A stretch of 64,000 nt of DNA from an uncultured Burkholderiaceae bacterium (GTDB taxonomy: Bacteria; Pseudomonadota; Gammaproteobacteria; Burkholderiales; Burkholderiaceae_B): assembly GCA_937888805.1 (NCBI GenBank), contig CALBEY010000070.1, forward strand, positions 1 through 64,000. The letters run 5' to 3'. The notes beneath the pieces were generated by a model that was not told the origin of the DNA, made no database searches, and was given only the letters and a program-made list of their open reading frames with translations. Below are positions 55,873 to 64,000 of this stretch, in pieces (within the stretch, counting starts at the first letter, position 1; each line of letters starts with the position of its first letter). Made by a program: the position numbers and the translations under genes.

Positions 55873-57096
55873 ATGTCTATTTCTGAAGTAGTGGTTCCCC
55901 AACTGTCTGAATCGGTTTCTGAAGCAACGCTTTTGACTTGGAAGAAAGCCGCTGGCAGCTTTGTAGAAGCTGACGAGATTTTGATTGAGGTTGAAACGGA
56001 CAAAGTGGTGCTTGAAGTGCCAGCGCCAGCATCCGGGGTGCTCACCGAGATCGTGAAGGGTGATGGTAGTTTGGTGGCGTCAGGCGAGCTGTTGGCCAAG
56101 ATTGACACAGCAGCCAAAGCCACAGCAGCACCAGCAGCAGTGCCGGCTGTTGCTACCAGTACGCCTGTGACAGCACCAGTAGCAGCTGCGCCAACATCGG
56201 CCGGTGCAGCCGGCGTGGCCTCACCGGCCGCCAACAAGATTCTGGCCGAGAAAGGCATGAGTGCACAGGGGATGTCTGGGTCTGGCCGAGATGGACGTGT
56301 GACCAAGGCTGATGCGCTGTCTGCGCAGCCAGCACCAGCAGCACCAATGGCAGCAGCTCCCGTTACGGCACAGCCCATGCCGGTATCGCTAGATGGTCGT
56401 GCTGAACAGCGTGTGCCAATGAGCCGCTTGCGTGCCCGAATCGCAGAGCGTTTGTTGCAATCGCAACAACAAAACGCCATCCTGACGACTTTTAACGAAG
56501 TCAACATGCAGGGCATCATTGAGTTACGCAACCGCTACAAGGACAAATTCGAAAAAGAACACGGGGTGAAGCTTGGGTTTATGTCGTTTTTTGTCAAAGC
56601 CGCGATTGCTGCCTTGAAGCGTTATCCATTAATCAATGCCTCAATTGATGGTAAAGACATCATTTATCACGGCTACTTTGATATCGGCATTGCTGTCGGC
56701 AGCCCGCGCGGGTTGGTGGTTCCCATCTTGCGAAATGCCGACCAAATGACCATTGCCGATATTGAAAAGGCAATTGCTGATTTTGGTCGTCGTGCCGCTG
56801 ATGGTAAGCTGGGCATCGAAGAGATGACGGGCGGTACCTTCTCGATTTCCAATGGTGGTGTTTTTGGTTCGATGTTGTCCACACCGATCATCAATCCGCC
56901 ACAGGCAGCCATTTTGGGTGTGCACGCAACCAAAGACCGTGCCGTTGTCGAGAACGGCCAGGTTGTCGTTCGGCCGATGAACTACTTGGCCTTGTCATAC
57001 GATCACCGCCTGATTGATGGTCGCGAAGCGGTCCTCGGCTTGGTAGCCATGAAGGAAGCGCTCGAAGACCCACAACGCATGTTGCTAGAAATCTAA
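55873..57096 (+). CDS. sucB: Dihydrolipoamide succinyltransferase E2 component
   Basis: SucB/OdhB (407 residues) is the core of the 2-oxoglutarate dehydrogenase complex. It has one lipoyl domain with the modified Lys in [11 protein letters not shown] (near residue 43), an Ala/Pro-rich linker, a peripheral-subunit-binding domain ([12 protein letters not shown]...[10 protein letters not shown]), a second linker and the acyltransferase core ending in [16 protein letters not shown] with the catalytic His. It starts 44 bases after sucA. Confidence 0.96.
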   Translation: MSISEVVVPQLSESVSEATLLTWKKAAGSFVEADEILIEVETDKVVLEVPAPASGVLTEIVKGDGSLVASGELLAKIDTAAKATAAPAAVPAVATSTPVTAPVAAAPTSAGAAGVASPAANKILAEKGMSAQGMSGSGRDGRVTKADALSAQPAPAAPMAAAPVTAQPMPVSLDGRAEQRVPMSRLRARIAERLLQSQQQNAILTTFNEVNMQGIIELRNRYKDKFEKEHGVKLGFMSFFVKAAIAALKRYPLINASIDGKDIIYHGYFDIGIAVGSPRGLVVPILRNADQMTIADIEKAIADFGRRAADGKLGIEEMTGGTFSISNGGVFGSMLSTPIINPPQAAILGVHATKDRAVVENGQVVVRPMNYLALSYDHRLIDGREAVLGLVAMKEALEDPQRMLLEI

Positions 57097-57108
57097 TACG
57101 GAAGGTTC

Positions 57109-58536
57109 ATGTCTAAACAATTTGATTTGGTGGTGATTGGTGCTGGCCCTGGCGGCTATATTGCCGCCATCCGTGCTTCTCAGTTGGGAATGAAGGTCGC
57201 TTGTGTGGATGCGTGGCAAAACGGCGATGGCAATCCCGCTCCCGGTGGTACTTGTACCAATGTGGGTTGTATTCCTTCAAAAGCGTTGTTGCAGTCGTCT
57301 GAGCATTTTGACCAAGCCAACCATCATTTTGCCGAGCATGGCATTGAATGTCAGGGTGTGTCGTTAAAGCTTGATCGTATGCTGGGTCGCAAAAATGAGG
57401 TGGTCAAGCAAAACAACGACGGTATTCTTTATCTATTTAAAAAGAATAAGATTGCATTTTTTCATGGCAAAGGTTCATTTGTTGGCAAATCAGCAGAGGG
57501 TTGGCAAATCAAGGTCAGCGGCACCGCTGAGGAAGACCTGATTGCCAAGCACGTGGTCGTTGCCACAGGGTCGTCAGCGCGCGCGTTGCCTGGGCTGGAT
57601 TTCGATGAAAAACAAGTCTTGTCCAACGACGGTGCACTGAATATTGGCGCTGTGCCCAAACGTTTGGGTGTGATTGGTGCGGGTGTCATTGGTCTAGAGA
57701 TGGGTAGCGTTTGGCGTCGTCTGGGCGCTGAAGTGACAGTGCTTGAGGCGATGCCTGAGTTTCTGGCTGCCGTGGATCAGACCATTGCCAAAGAAGCGTT
57801 CAAGATCTTCCAAAAGCAAGGCTTGAAAATCAACATGGGCGCCAAAATCAGCGACATTAGTCGCACGGCGCGCCAAGTGAGCATTGACTGGACAGATGCA
57901 GCCGGCCAGGAACAAAAACTGTTGGTGGATAAGTTGATTGTGTCGATTGGTCGGGTTCCTTACACTGGCGGTCTCGGGGCAGAGGCTGTTGGCCTTAAGC
58001 TCGATGAGCGTGGCTTTGTGATCGTTGATGACCACTGCAAGACCAACCTAGAAAACGTCTGGGCTGTGGGTGATGTGGTTCGTGGGCCAATGCTTGCCCA
58101 CAAGGCCGAAGAAGAGGGTGTGGCGGTTGCTGAACGCATGGCTGGCCAGCTTGGACACGTTAACTTCAACACCATCCCTTGGGTCATTTACACTTCGCCC
58201 GAAATAGCTTGGGTTGGTCAAAACGAACAAGAACTCAAAGCGGCTGGGATTGAGTACAAATCAGGTTCCTTCCCGTTTTTGGCCAATGGACGCGCACGTG
58301 CGCTAGGTGATACCACGGGTATGGTCAAGGTGCTGGCACATGCCCAGACTGATGAGGTGCTTGGTGTGCACGTGATTGGTCCAATGGCCTCTGAGTTGAT
58401 TGCCGAGGCGGTCACCATCATGGAATTCCGAGGGGCTGCCGAGGATATTGCACGAATCTGTCACGCGCACCCCACATTGTCTGAAGCCATGAAAGAAGCG
58501 GCATTGGCCGTTGACAAGCGTGCCTTGAATTTCTAA
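57109..58536 (+). CDS. lpdA: Dihydrolipoamide dehydrogenase
   Basis: Lpd (475 residues) reoxidises the lipoyl group of the complex. It shows the FAD fold VVIGAGPGGYIAAIRASQLG, the redox disulfide GGTCTNVGCIPSKALL, the NAD fold VIGAGVIGLEMGSVW and the catalytic His-Glu in HAHPTLSEAMKEAAL. It lies 12 bases after sucB and closes the operon before a terminator. Confidence 0.96.
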   Translation: MSKQFDLVVIGAGPGGYIAAIRASQLGMKVACVDAWQNGDGNPAPGGTCTNVGCIPSKALLQSSEHFDQANHHFAEHGIECQGVSLKLDRMLGRKNEVVKQNNDGILYLFKKNKIAFFHGKGSFVGKSAEGWQIKVSGTAEEDLIAKHVVVATGSSARALPGLDFDEKQVLSNDGALNIGAVPKRLGVIGAGVIGLEMGSVWRRLGAEVTVLEAMPEFLAAVDQTIAKEAFKIFQKQGLKINMGAKISDISRTARQVSIDWTDAAGQEQKLLVDKLIVSIGRVPYTGGLGAEAVGLKLDERGFVIVDDHCKTNLENVWAVGDVVRGPMLAHKAEEEGVAVAERMAGQLGHVNFNTIPWVIYTSPEIAWVGQNEQELKAAGIEYKSGSFPFLANGRARALGDTTGMVKVLAHAQTDEVLGVHVIGPMASELIAEAVTIMEFRGAAEDIARICHAHPTLSEAMKEAALAVDKRALNF

Positions 58537-58562
58537 ATCAATTCAGGCGTGATGTTCTTGAT

Positions 58563-58593
58563 GGGCACTGTCCTGCGGGATCAGTGCCCTTTT
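58563..58593 (+). terminator. Terminator of the sucAB-lpdA operon
   Basis: GGGCACTG (58563-58570) pairs with CAGTGCCC (58582-58589) across an 11-base loop, followed by TTTT at 58590. It starts 26 bases after lpdA and ends 12 bases before the preferred zapE start, which argues against any zapE start inside the hairpin. Confidence 0.88.
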
Positions 58594-58604
58594 ACTGTAA
58601 AGCC

Positions 58605-59696
58605 ATGAACGTTACTGATTACTACGACAAAGCACTGCAAGAAAAGGGCTTCTCAGCCGACTCGGCACAGCTTCAAGCCGTGGCACGCCTTCAAGTTTAT
58701 TTTGATGATTGGATTGCTTTTAGGCGCCAACGCTCGAATGTTTTGAAGAAACTCTTGCGACCAGCCAAAGTACCCACTGGGGTCTATCTGTGGGGCGGTG
58801 TGGGAAGAGGCAAAAGCTTTTTGATGGATGCCTTTTACACCTCGGTGCCGGTGGTGCGCAAAACACGCGTGCATTTTCATGAGTTTATGCGCAGCATCCA
58901 TCGCCAGCTCGAAGAGGTCAGAGGGCAGCAAGATCCGCTTGATGAGGTGGCCAAGCGGATAGCAAAGCGTTATCGGCTGATCTGTTTTGATGAGTTCCAT
59001 GTCTCTGACGTGGCTGACGCCATGATTCTGTACAAATTATTGCTCGGCCTGTTTAATCGTGGCACATCGTTTGTCATGACCTCAAACTATGAGCCTAGCA
59101 AACTGTACCCTGATGGCTTGCACCGTGACCGGATCTTACCCGCCATTGAACTCATTCTTAATCGCATGGATGTGTTGAATGTAGACAGTGGGATTGACTA
59201 CCGACGACGTGCGCTTGAACAGGTCCAGTGCTATCACAGCCCCTTGGATGAGGCCGCCCAAAAAGCGCTGCAACAGACTTTTGATGCGCTGTCTGATACG
59301 CCAGCGCTCGACCCAGTTATTTCAATCGAGCATCGTGAAATAAGATCGGTTGCCCGTTCGGGCAGCGTCGTGTGGTTTGACTTTGAGACACTGTGCGCAG
59401 GGCCACGCTCGCAGAACGATTATTTGGAATTGGCCAGTCGTTTCCATGCGATTATTCTGTCAGGGGTGCCACAGATGAAACCGCGTCATGCCTCTGAGGC
59501 TAGGCGCTTTACTTGGCTAATTGATGTGCTTTATGACCACAAGGTCAAATTAGTCATATCGGCGGCTTGCGAGCCTGAGGCGCTATACACTGAAGGTCCC
59601 ATGTCAAATGAGTTTCATCGCACGGTTTCAAGACTGCAAGAAATGCAGTCACAAGAATACCTTGATGAGCAGAAAAGAGCCACCGTGACGTTGTGA
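58605..59696 (+). CDS. zapE: Cell division ATPase ZapE (AFG1-like)
   Basis: ZapE (363 residues) is an AFG1-like P-loop ATPase that acts at the division ring. Walker A is GVYLWGGVGRGKSFLMD and Walker B LICFDEFHVSDVADAMILYKLL. The sensor segment FVMTSNYEPSKLYPDGLHRDRILPAI is also conserved. The ATG at 58605 (MNVTDYYDKAL) gives the family start; a TTG at 58584 lies within the upstream terminator. The gene follows lpdA in many Burkholderiales. Confidence 0.92.
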   Translation: MNVTDYYDKALQEKGFSADSAQLQAVARLQVYFDDWIAFRRQRSNVLKKLLRPAKVPTGVYLWGGVGRGKSFLMDAFYTSVPVVRKTRVHFHEFMRSIHRQLEEVRGQQDPLDEVAKRIAKRYRLICFDEFHVSDVADAMILYKLLLGLFNRGTSFVMTSNYEPSKLYPDGLHRDRILPAIELILNRMDVLNVDSGIDYRRRALEQVQCYHSPLDEAAQKALQQTFDALSDTPALDPVISIEHREIRSVARSGSVVWFDFETLCAGPRSQNDYLELASRFHAIILSGVPQMKPRHASEARRFTWLIDVLYDHKVKLVISAACEPEALYTEGPMSNEFHRTVSRLQEMQSQEYLDEQKRATVTL

Positions 59697-59740
59697 GCGA
59701 TTCGGTGTCATTATCAGATCTTAAGTGAAGAATTGATCCC

Positions 59741-61120
59741 ATGAAAACCCGTGTTCTTACTGGCATTACCACCACAGGTACACCACACCTTGGCAACTAT
59801 GTGGGCGCCATTCGACCAGCGATTCGAGCCAGTCAACAGCCTGAGGTGCAAGCTTTTTTCTTTTTGGCTGATTTGCACGCCTTGATCAAATGCGAAGATC
59901 CCCAACGTATTGCCCGCTCTCGCATGGAAATAGCCGCCACCTGGTTGGCCGCGGGCCTAGATCCAGAACGGGTACTGTTTTACCGTCAGTCGGACATCAT
60001 TGAAATCCCTGAGCTCAGTTGGTTGCTAACCTGCGTCACGGGTAAGGGGTTGATGAACCGAGCGCATGCCTACAAAGCCTCGGTTGATGCCAATCGCGAA
60101 AAAAATCTCGAAGATGATGATGGGATCAACATGGGTTTATTCTCATATCCGATCTTGATGGCCGCCGATATCCTGATGTTTAACGCCCACAAGGTACCGG
60201 TGGGTCGTGATCAGGTACAGCATCTGGAAATGGCGCGAGACATCGCGCAACGTTTTAACCACCTATACCCCCGTTCGAAGGCTGACTGGTTCGTTCTACC
60301 TGAAGCCGTGGTTGACGAGTCTGTGGCCACGTTGACCGGTTTGGATGGCCGGAAAATGTCCAAAAGTTATCACAACACAGTACCCTTATTTGAGGGCGGC
60401 ACCAAAGCCTTGAAAACGGCGGTGGCTAAAATTGTGACAGACTCGCGCGAACCGGGTGAACCCAAAGATGCCCACCGTTCAAACCTGCTGCCGATATTTC
60501 GGGCATTTGCCAGCGCCGAACAAACGCAGGTATTTATAGATGCCTTGGTCGCAGGTATGGGCTGGGGCCAGGCCAAGCAGTCACTGGTCAATGTGATTGA
60601 GCAGGAGATCGCGCCACTTCGCGAGCATTACGATCAATTGATGGCAAGGCCTGATGATTTAGAGGATATCTTGCAGGCGGGTGCCAAGCGGGCCCGTGAG
60701 ATAGCGACACCATTCATGGCGCAATTGCGCCAAGCGGTTGGTATCGCTGCGCCAACCAAGTCAAGCCATGTTGACGTTGGTAGTCAAGCGGGGAAGGCGG
60801 GAAAGGCCAAGACCGGCAAAGGTCCGCGATTCGTGCAGTTCCGAGATGAGCAGGGTCTGTTTCGCTTCAAGCTGATTTCTCAAGCTGGGCTGACCTTGTG
60901 CACATCACTGGCCCATCAAGACCCCAAGCAGGTGGGGGTCATTTTGCGACAGTTGGAACTTCGGACATCTTCTGTGACCGTTGAAGAAGAGGGTGCGACA
61001 GGCTATTTGGTTTTGATTGATGAACAAACAGTGGCCCAAGGCCCTGTCTGCGGAAGCGCTGCTCAACGCGACGATTTGCTACAAACCACTCGGGCGGCCA
61101 TTGAGGAATTAGCCGCTTGA
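59741..61120 (+). CDS. trpS: Tryptophanyl-tRNA synthetase with C-terminal extension
   Basis: TrpS (459 residues) charges tRNA-Trp. Class I signatures are TGITTTGTPHLGNYVGA (HIGH-type, near residue 17) and GRKMSKSYHNT. The catalytic part ends near residue 340. About 100 residues follow after a Lys/Gly linker (QAGKAGKAKTGKGPR): FVQFRDEQGLFRFKLISQAGLTLCTS...DPKQVGVILRQL, a small beta domain resembling DUF1508. This extension is absent from the roughly 330-residue E. coli enzyme. Its role is unknown, perhaps RNA binding. Confidence 0.93.
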   Translation: MKTRVLTGITTTGTPHLGNYVGAIRPAIRASQQPEVQAFFFLADLHALIKCEDPQRIARSRMEIAATWLAAGLDPERVLFYRQSDIIEIPELSWLLTCVTGKGLMNRAHAYKASVDANREKNLEDDDGINMGLFSYPILMAADILMFNAHKVPVGRDQVQHLEMARDIAQRFNHLYPRSKADWFVLPEAVVDESVATLTGLDGRKMSKSYHNTVPLFEGGTKALKTAVAKIVTDSREPGEPKDAHRSNLLPIFRAFASAEQTQVFIDALVAGMGWGQAKQSLVNVIEQEIAPLREHYDQLMARPDDLEDILQAGAKRAREIATPFMAQLRQAVGIAAPTKSSHVDVGSQAGKAGKAKTGKGPRFVQFRDEQGLFRFKLISQAGLTLCTSLAHQDPKQVGVILRQLELRTSSVTVEEEGATGYLVLIDEQTVAQGPVCGSAAQRDDLLQTTRAAIEELAA

Positions 61121-63099
61121 GTGAGCTTGAATCGATATTTGGCTCAGAGGGCGGACTGTCTAAACACACCCCAGATTTTCGTGAGCGACCGGGTCAACTG
61201 GCTTTGGCCCAAACCATTGAGGCAACCATCAGAAAGCGTGGTGTTTTGGTGGCTGAAGCGGGAACTGGCACTGGCAAAACATTAGCTTATTTGGTGCCTG
61301 CCATTATGTCTGGTGCCAAAGTGTTGGTCTCAACAGGCACCCGAACGCTTCAAGATCAGTTGTTTGGTAAAGACTTGCCGCTGGTGCGCCAAGCGTTGGC
61401 ATTGCCTTTGGTCACCGCTTTACTCAAGGGACGGGCCAACTACGTTTGCCATCATCATCTTGAACGGTTGCAAGATGATCCTGAAGCGCTTCGATCTAAA
61501 AACGAAATCATTTGGCTACGTCAAATCCGGCAATTTGCGGCAACTTCAAACACCGGTGATCGTGCCATGTTGTCAAGCGTGCCTGAAGAGGCTGATATTT
61601 GGAGTCGGGTGACCTCCACACGCGAGAATTGTTTGGGTCAAGAGTGCCCTCATGTACGCGAGTGTTTCGTCTACAAAGCCCGTCGAGAGGCCCAAGAGGC
61701 TGACTTGGTGGTCATTAACCACGCCCTGTTCATGGCAGACGCATCACTTAAGCAAGAAGGAATTTCAGACCTGCTGCCCGAAGCGGACGTGGTGATTTTT
61801 GATGAAGCCCACCAACTTCCCGCGGTGGCAACACGATTTCTAGGCCAATCGATTTCGACTGGCCAGCTTCAGGATCTGGCTCGTCAGTCCGAAGTGGCTG
61901 GTTTGGCACATGCTCGCGAGGCGCTGAAATGGAGTCAGTTATGCGAAGGGTTGACCCTTGCCATCAAAGAATGGCGGTTGGCTTGTGACTGGATTGACCA
62001 AACAGCCAATCGCCGTGCAATGCCCGATGATATTTTGCAGCAGCCCGAAAGCGTTGCTGCGTTTGAGGTGCTTTGTGAGGCGCTGGATCGTTTGCTCAAA
62101 GCCTTGTGTCAACATGAAGAACAACACCCTGATATTGCGGCACTCGCTCGCACTGCGCAAACCTGCCAAGTGCGACTTCACTTGTGGCAGCAAGTGTTAT
62201 TGCTTAGCTCAGGATTTGGAGCCGTGTCGGGGTCTAGCGACATGGTGTATTGGTTAGAAAATACCAGCCAACACGTTCGGTTTAATGTCGCACCACTGTC
62301 GATTACCGAGGCGTTTTCATCAGATAAAAAAGGCGCCCAAGCCTGGGTCTTCTTGTCAGCGACGCTTTCGGTCAAGGGTGACTTCAGTCATTTTGTGGAT
62401 CGACTTGGATTGGAAGATATAGACACACACCATCAGCCCTCACCCTTTGACTATGAGCGTTGCGCTTATCTTTGCGTGCCCAGTGACTTGCCGGCGGTGA
62501 ATCATCCCGACTATTCCGCGGCTTTCGCTCAGTGGATTTTCCCCATCATTGTGCAAAATGACGGTGCGACATTGGTTTTATGCACCACGTTGCGCGCGGT
62601 TGATCGGGTGGCTCAAGCTTTAGAGACGCTTTATAACGAAAATGATTTGCAATGGCCTATTTTGCGCCAAGGTGCTCAACCCAGAGGCACCCTGTTGAGC
62701 GCATTTCGTGAACAAGACCATGCGGTATTGGTGGGCAGCGCAACGTTTTGGGAAGGCATTGATGTTGCAGGTGAGCGGCTCACAGTGGTGGCGATCGATA
62801 AACTACCTTTTGCGCCGCCAGATGATCCCATTTTGCAGGCGCGTTTGAAAGCCTGTCGTGACAAAGGGGGCAATCCCTTCCTTGAGTTTCAAGTGCCTGA
62901 GGCGGCCATTGCTCTAAAGCAGGGGGCTGGTCGATTGATTCGAAGCGAAAAGGACTGGGGTGTGTTGATAGTGGGCGATAGCCGTTTGGTTGACAAGCCA
63001 TACGGCCGTGCCCTCTGGCAAGGTTTGCCACCCTTTCAGCGCACCCGGCATGCGCAAGACGTGCTCGATTTCATCGCTGCCCGCCGGGGCGGCGCTTAA
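61117..63099 (+). CDS. DinG/YoaA-family ATP-dependent DNA helicase
   Basis: This 660-residue superfamily 2, XPD-like helicase has Walker A AEAGTGTGKTLAYLVP, the DEAH box VVIFDEAHQLPAVA, and helicase motif GAGRLIRSEKDWGVLIVGDSR (motif VI). Four Cys between motifs Ia and II (NYVCHHH, NCLGQECPHVRECFV) would hold an iron-sulfur cluster. The family unwinds forked or RNA-paired DNA in repair. The TTG at 61117 overlaps the trpS stop by four bases, with GAGG ten bases upstream. Its 3' end overlaps bamD by four bases. Confidence 0.9.
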   Translation: MSELESIFGSEGGLSKHTPDFRERPGQLALAQTIEATIRKRGVLVAEAGTGTGKTLAYLVPAIMSGAKVLVSTGTRTLQDQLFGKDLPLVRQALALPLVTALLKGRANYVCHHHLERLQDDPEALRSKNEIIWLRQIRQFAATSNTGDRAMLSSVPEEADIWSRVTSTRENCLGQECPHVRECFVYKARREAQEADLVVINHALFMADASLKQEGISDLLPEADVVIFDEAHQLPAVATRFLGQSISTGQLQDLARQSEVAGLAHAREALKWSQLCEGLTLAIKEWRLACDWIDQTANRRAMPDDILQQPESVAAFEVLCEALDRLLKALCQHEEQHPDIAALARTAQTCQVRLHLWQQVLLLSSGFGAVSGSSDMVYWLENTSQHVRFNVAPLSITEAFSSDKKGAQAWVFLSATLSVKGDFSHFVDRLGLEDIDTHHQPSPFDYERCAYLCVPSDLPAVNHPDYSAAFAQWIFPIIVQNDGATLVLCTTLRAVDRVAQALETLYNENDLQWPILRQGAQPRGTLLSAFREQDHAVLVGSATFWEGIDVAGERLTVVAIDKLPFAPPDDPILQARLKACRDKGGNPFLEFQVPEAAIALKQGAGRLIRSEKDWGVLIVGDSRLVDKPYGRALWQGLPPFQRTRHAQDVLDFIAARRGGA

Positions 63100-63950
63100 A
63101 AATAACGCAATGGATTCCAGACACTGTAGGTGTTGCGATCTAATCCCTGCTCGATGAGTTTGGTGTCTGGATAGTTTTTCAGGAGAACGCGCTCGTAATC
63201 CTTACTCAATTCGGGCATGTTGAGTTTTTGGTACGACATCATGATGATGTAGGTTGCCTCTTCTGCAGCTGGAACCCCTTCATAATCAGTCAACACCACT
63301 TGTGCACGGTTGATGGCCGCGACGTAGGCCTCGCGTTCGTAATAAAAAGTGGCGGTATGTAGTTGATTTTCCGCCATGGTGTTCACCAACCAGTTCATTC
63401 GTGCGCGGGCATCATCAGCGTAAATACTTTTTGGGTAGCGTGTGATCAATTGGTTGAAAGATTCGTAAGATTCTCGTAGGGCTTGCGGGTCGCGCTCAGC
63501 GGGATCTTGTCGGGTAAGAAAGGAAAGGGCGGCACTTGGCGGTGTGAATAGAATAAGGCCGCGCAGAAAAAGCATGTAATCAGAGCCTGGGTGACTGGGA
63601 TACTGACGCTGGAATCGTGAGATCGTCGCCAAAGCCATTTCAGGCTCACCCTGTTTCCACTGCACGTACGCCAGGTTAATCAGGGACTGTTGTGCGTATG
63701 GCCCGAAAGGAAAGCGGGCCTCAACAGCCATGAATCGTGTGCCAGCGTCTTGCCAAGCGCCGGCATTCATTTCAGATTTGCCTGATTCAAACAGTCGCTC
63801 GACAGGCCAATTGGCTGTTTCATCAAAATCATCACCGCCGCCCGATGAACAGCCGCTTAGTGTTAGAAGGCTGGCAAGTAGCAGCAACACCAAACATGTC
63901 CGTGAGAGCGGTTTGCAAGATAGGCCGGTAAAGTTTGTGAAAGAGGTCAC
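63096..63950 (-). CDS. bamD: Outer membrane assembly lipoprotein BamD
   Basis: BamD (284 residues) is the essential lipoprotein of the outer-membrane beta-barrel assembly complex. After a signal peptide with lipobox LLTLSGC come five TPR-like helical pairs, including FESGKSEMNAGAWQDAGTRFMAVEARFPFGPYAQQSLINLAYVQW and PKSIYADDARARMNWLVNTMAENQLHTATFYYER, which match the family. It is convergent with the helicase gene and overlaps its last codon. The start lies 50 bases from the window end, where a divergent gene may begin. Confidence 0.95.
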   Translation of the reverse strand: MTSFTNFTGLSCKPLSRTCLVLLLLASLLTLSGCSSGGGDDFDETANWPVERLFESGKSEMNAGAWQDAGTRFMAVEARFPFGPYAQQSLINLAYVQWKQGEPEMALATISRFQRQYPSHPGSDYMLFLRGLILFTPPSAALSFLTRQDPAERDPQALRESYESFNQLITRYPKSIYADDARARMNWLVNTMAENQLHTATFYYEREAYVAAINRAQVVLTDYEGVPAAEEATYIIMMSYQKLNMPELSKDYERVLLKNYPDTKLIEQGLDRNTYSVWNPLRYF

Positions 63951-64000
63951 GCAAGCTTCCTGAGTGTTAGCATTTAATTAAGATTATAAGACTCGAAACA

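Noticed and set aside
56100-56380. Repetitive GCA/CCA tract that looks like a microsatellite
   Set aside because: It encodes the flexible linkers normal for E2 acyltransferases.
55857-56531. Minus-strand Ala-rich frame of 224 codons
   Set aside because: Antisense to the Ala/Pro linkers of sucB, whose repeated GCA/CCA codons keep the opposite strand open.

Overview
The window reads as chromosome of a betaproteobacterium of the order Burkholderiales, plausibly Alcaligenaceae-like. The evidence is the mdh-gntR-sdhCDAB-sdhE-gltA-sucA-sucB-lpdA-zapE synteny, the acnD/prpF form of the methylcitrate pathway, an EarP/EF-P pair with Arg32, a DUF2863 gene, and an untranslated leader before sucA that matches the Burkholderiales sucA RNA motif. 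Genes are densely packed on both strands. I see no tRNA, rRNA, CRISPR array, insertion sequence or prophage, and the order-level label is inference from gene content.

Region 1 (1-5.3 kb) has the start of a lipoprotein gene cut by the window edge, then an MFS carrier, a tartrate/isopropylmalate-type dehydrogenase, a periplasmic rhodanese and an IlvD/Edd-family dehydratase. The carrier, dehydrogenase and dehydratase look like a small sugar-acid or hydroxyacid catabolic module of unknown substrate.

Region 2 (5.3-17.3 kb) is a sulfur-oxidation island. fccAB (sulfide dehydrogenase) and a Tat-exported dienelactone-hydrolase-like protein lie on the minus strand. They diverge from soxCDYZAX-soxB, a periplasmic DsrE-like protein and a SoxH-like metallo-hydrolase on the plus strand, and a TlpA-like thioredoxin converges from the far side. 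With SoxCD present, the set should oxidise thiosulfate fully to sulfate. SoxA is the single-heme type. The shared dlh/soxC promoter carries a 14-bp palindrome and three ATTAC boxes at 8-bp spacing. A UUCG hairpin separates soxX from soxB.

Region 3 (17.2-33 kb) is mixed. It holds a DMT transporter gene broken by one in-frame TAA, a 2-hydroxyacid dehydrogenase, a CorA-type channel, a secreted nuclease and a four-gene peptide-type ABC importer with unusual architecture. It continues with a DUF1178 protein, the efp/earP/DUF2863 group, and a LysR regulator divergent from a YeiH-type putative sulfate/sulfite exporter.

Region 4 (33-58.6 kb) is a central-carbon block. acnA, acnB, a small GNAT gene, prpF, acnD, prpC, prpB and mdh are on the minus strand. 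gntR, sdhCDAB, sdhE, gltA, sucA, sucB and lpdA are on the plus strand. The same 21-bp palindrome occurs exactly twice, before acnB and between mdh and gntR, and it is a strong candidate operator for the GntR regulator. The end (58.6-64 kb) carries zapE, trpS with a C-terminal extension, a DinG-like helicase and bamD.

The most promising leads for new biology are the GntR/palindrome TCA regulon, the alternative-pairing sucA leader, the soxC/dlh operator, and the C-terminally anchored binding protein paired with an enlarged permease in the ABC importer.
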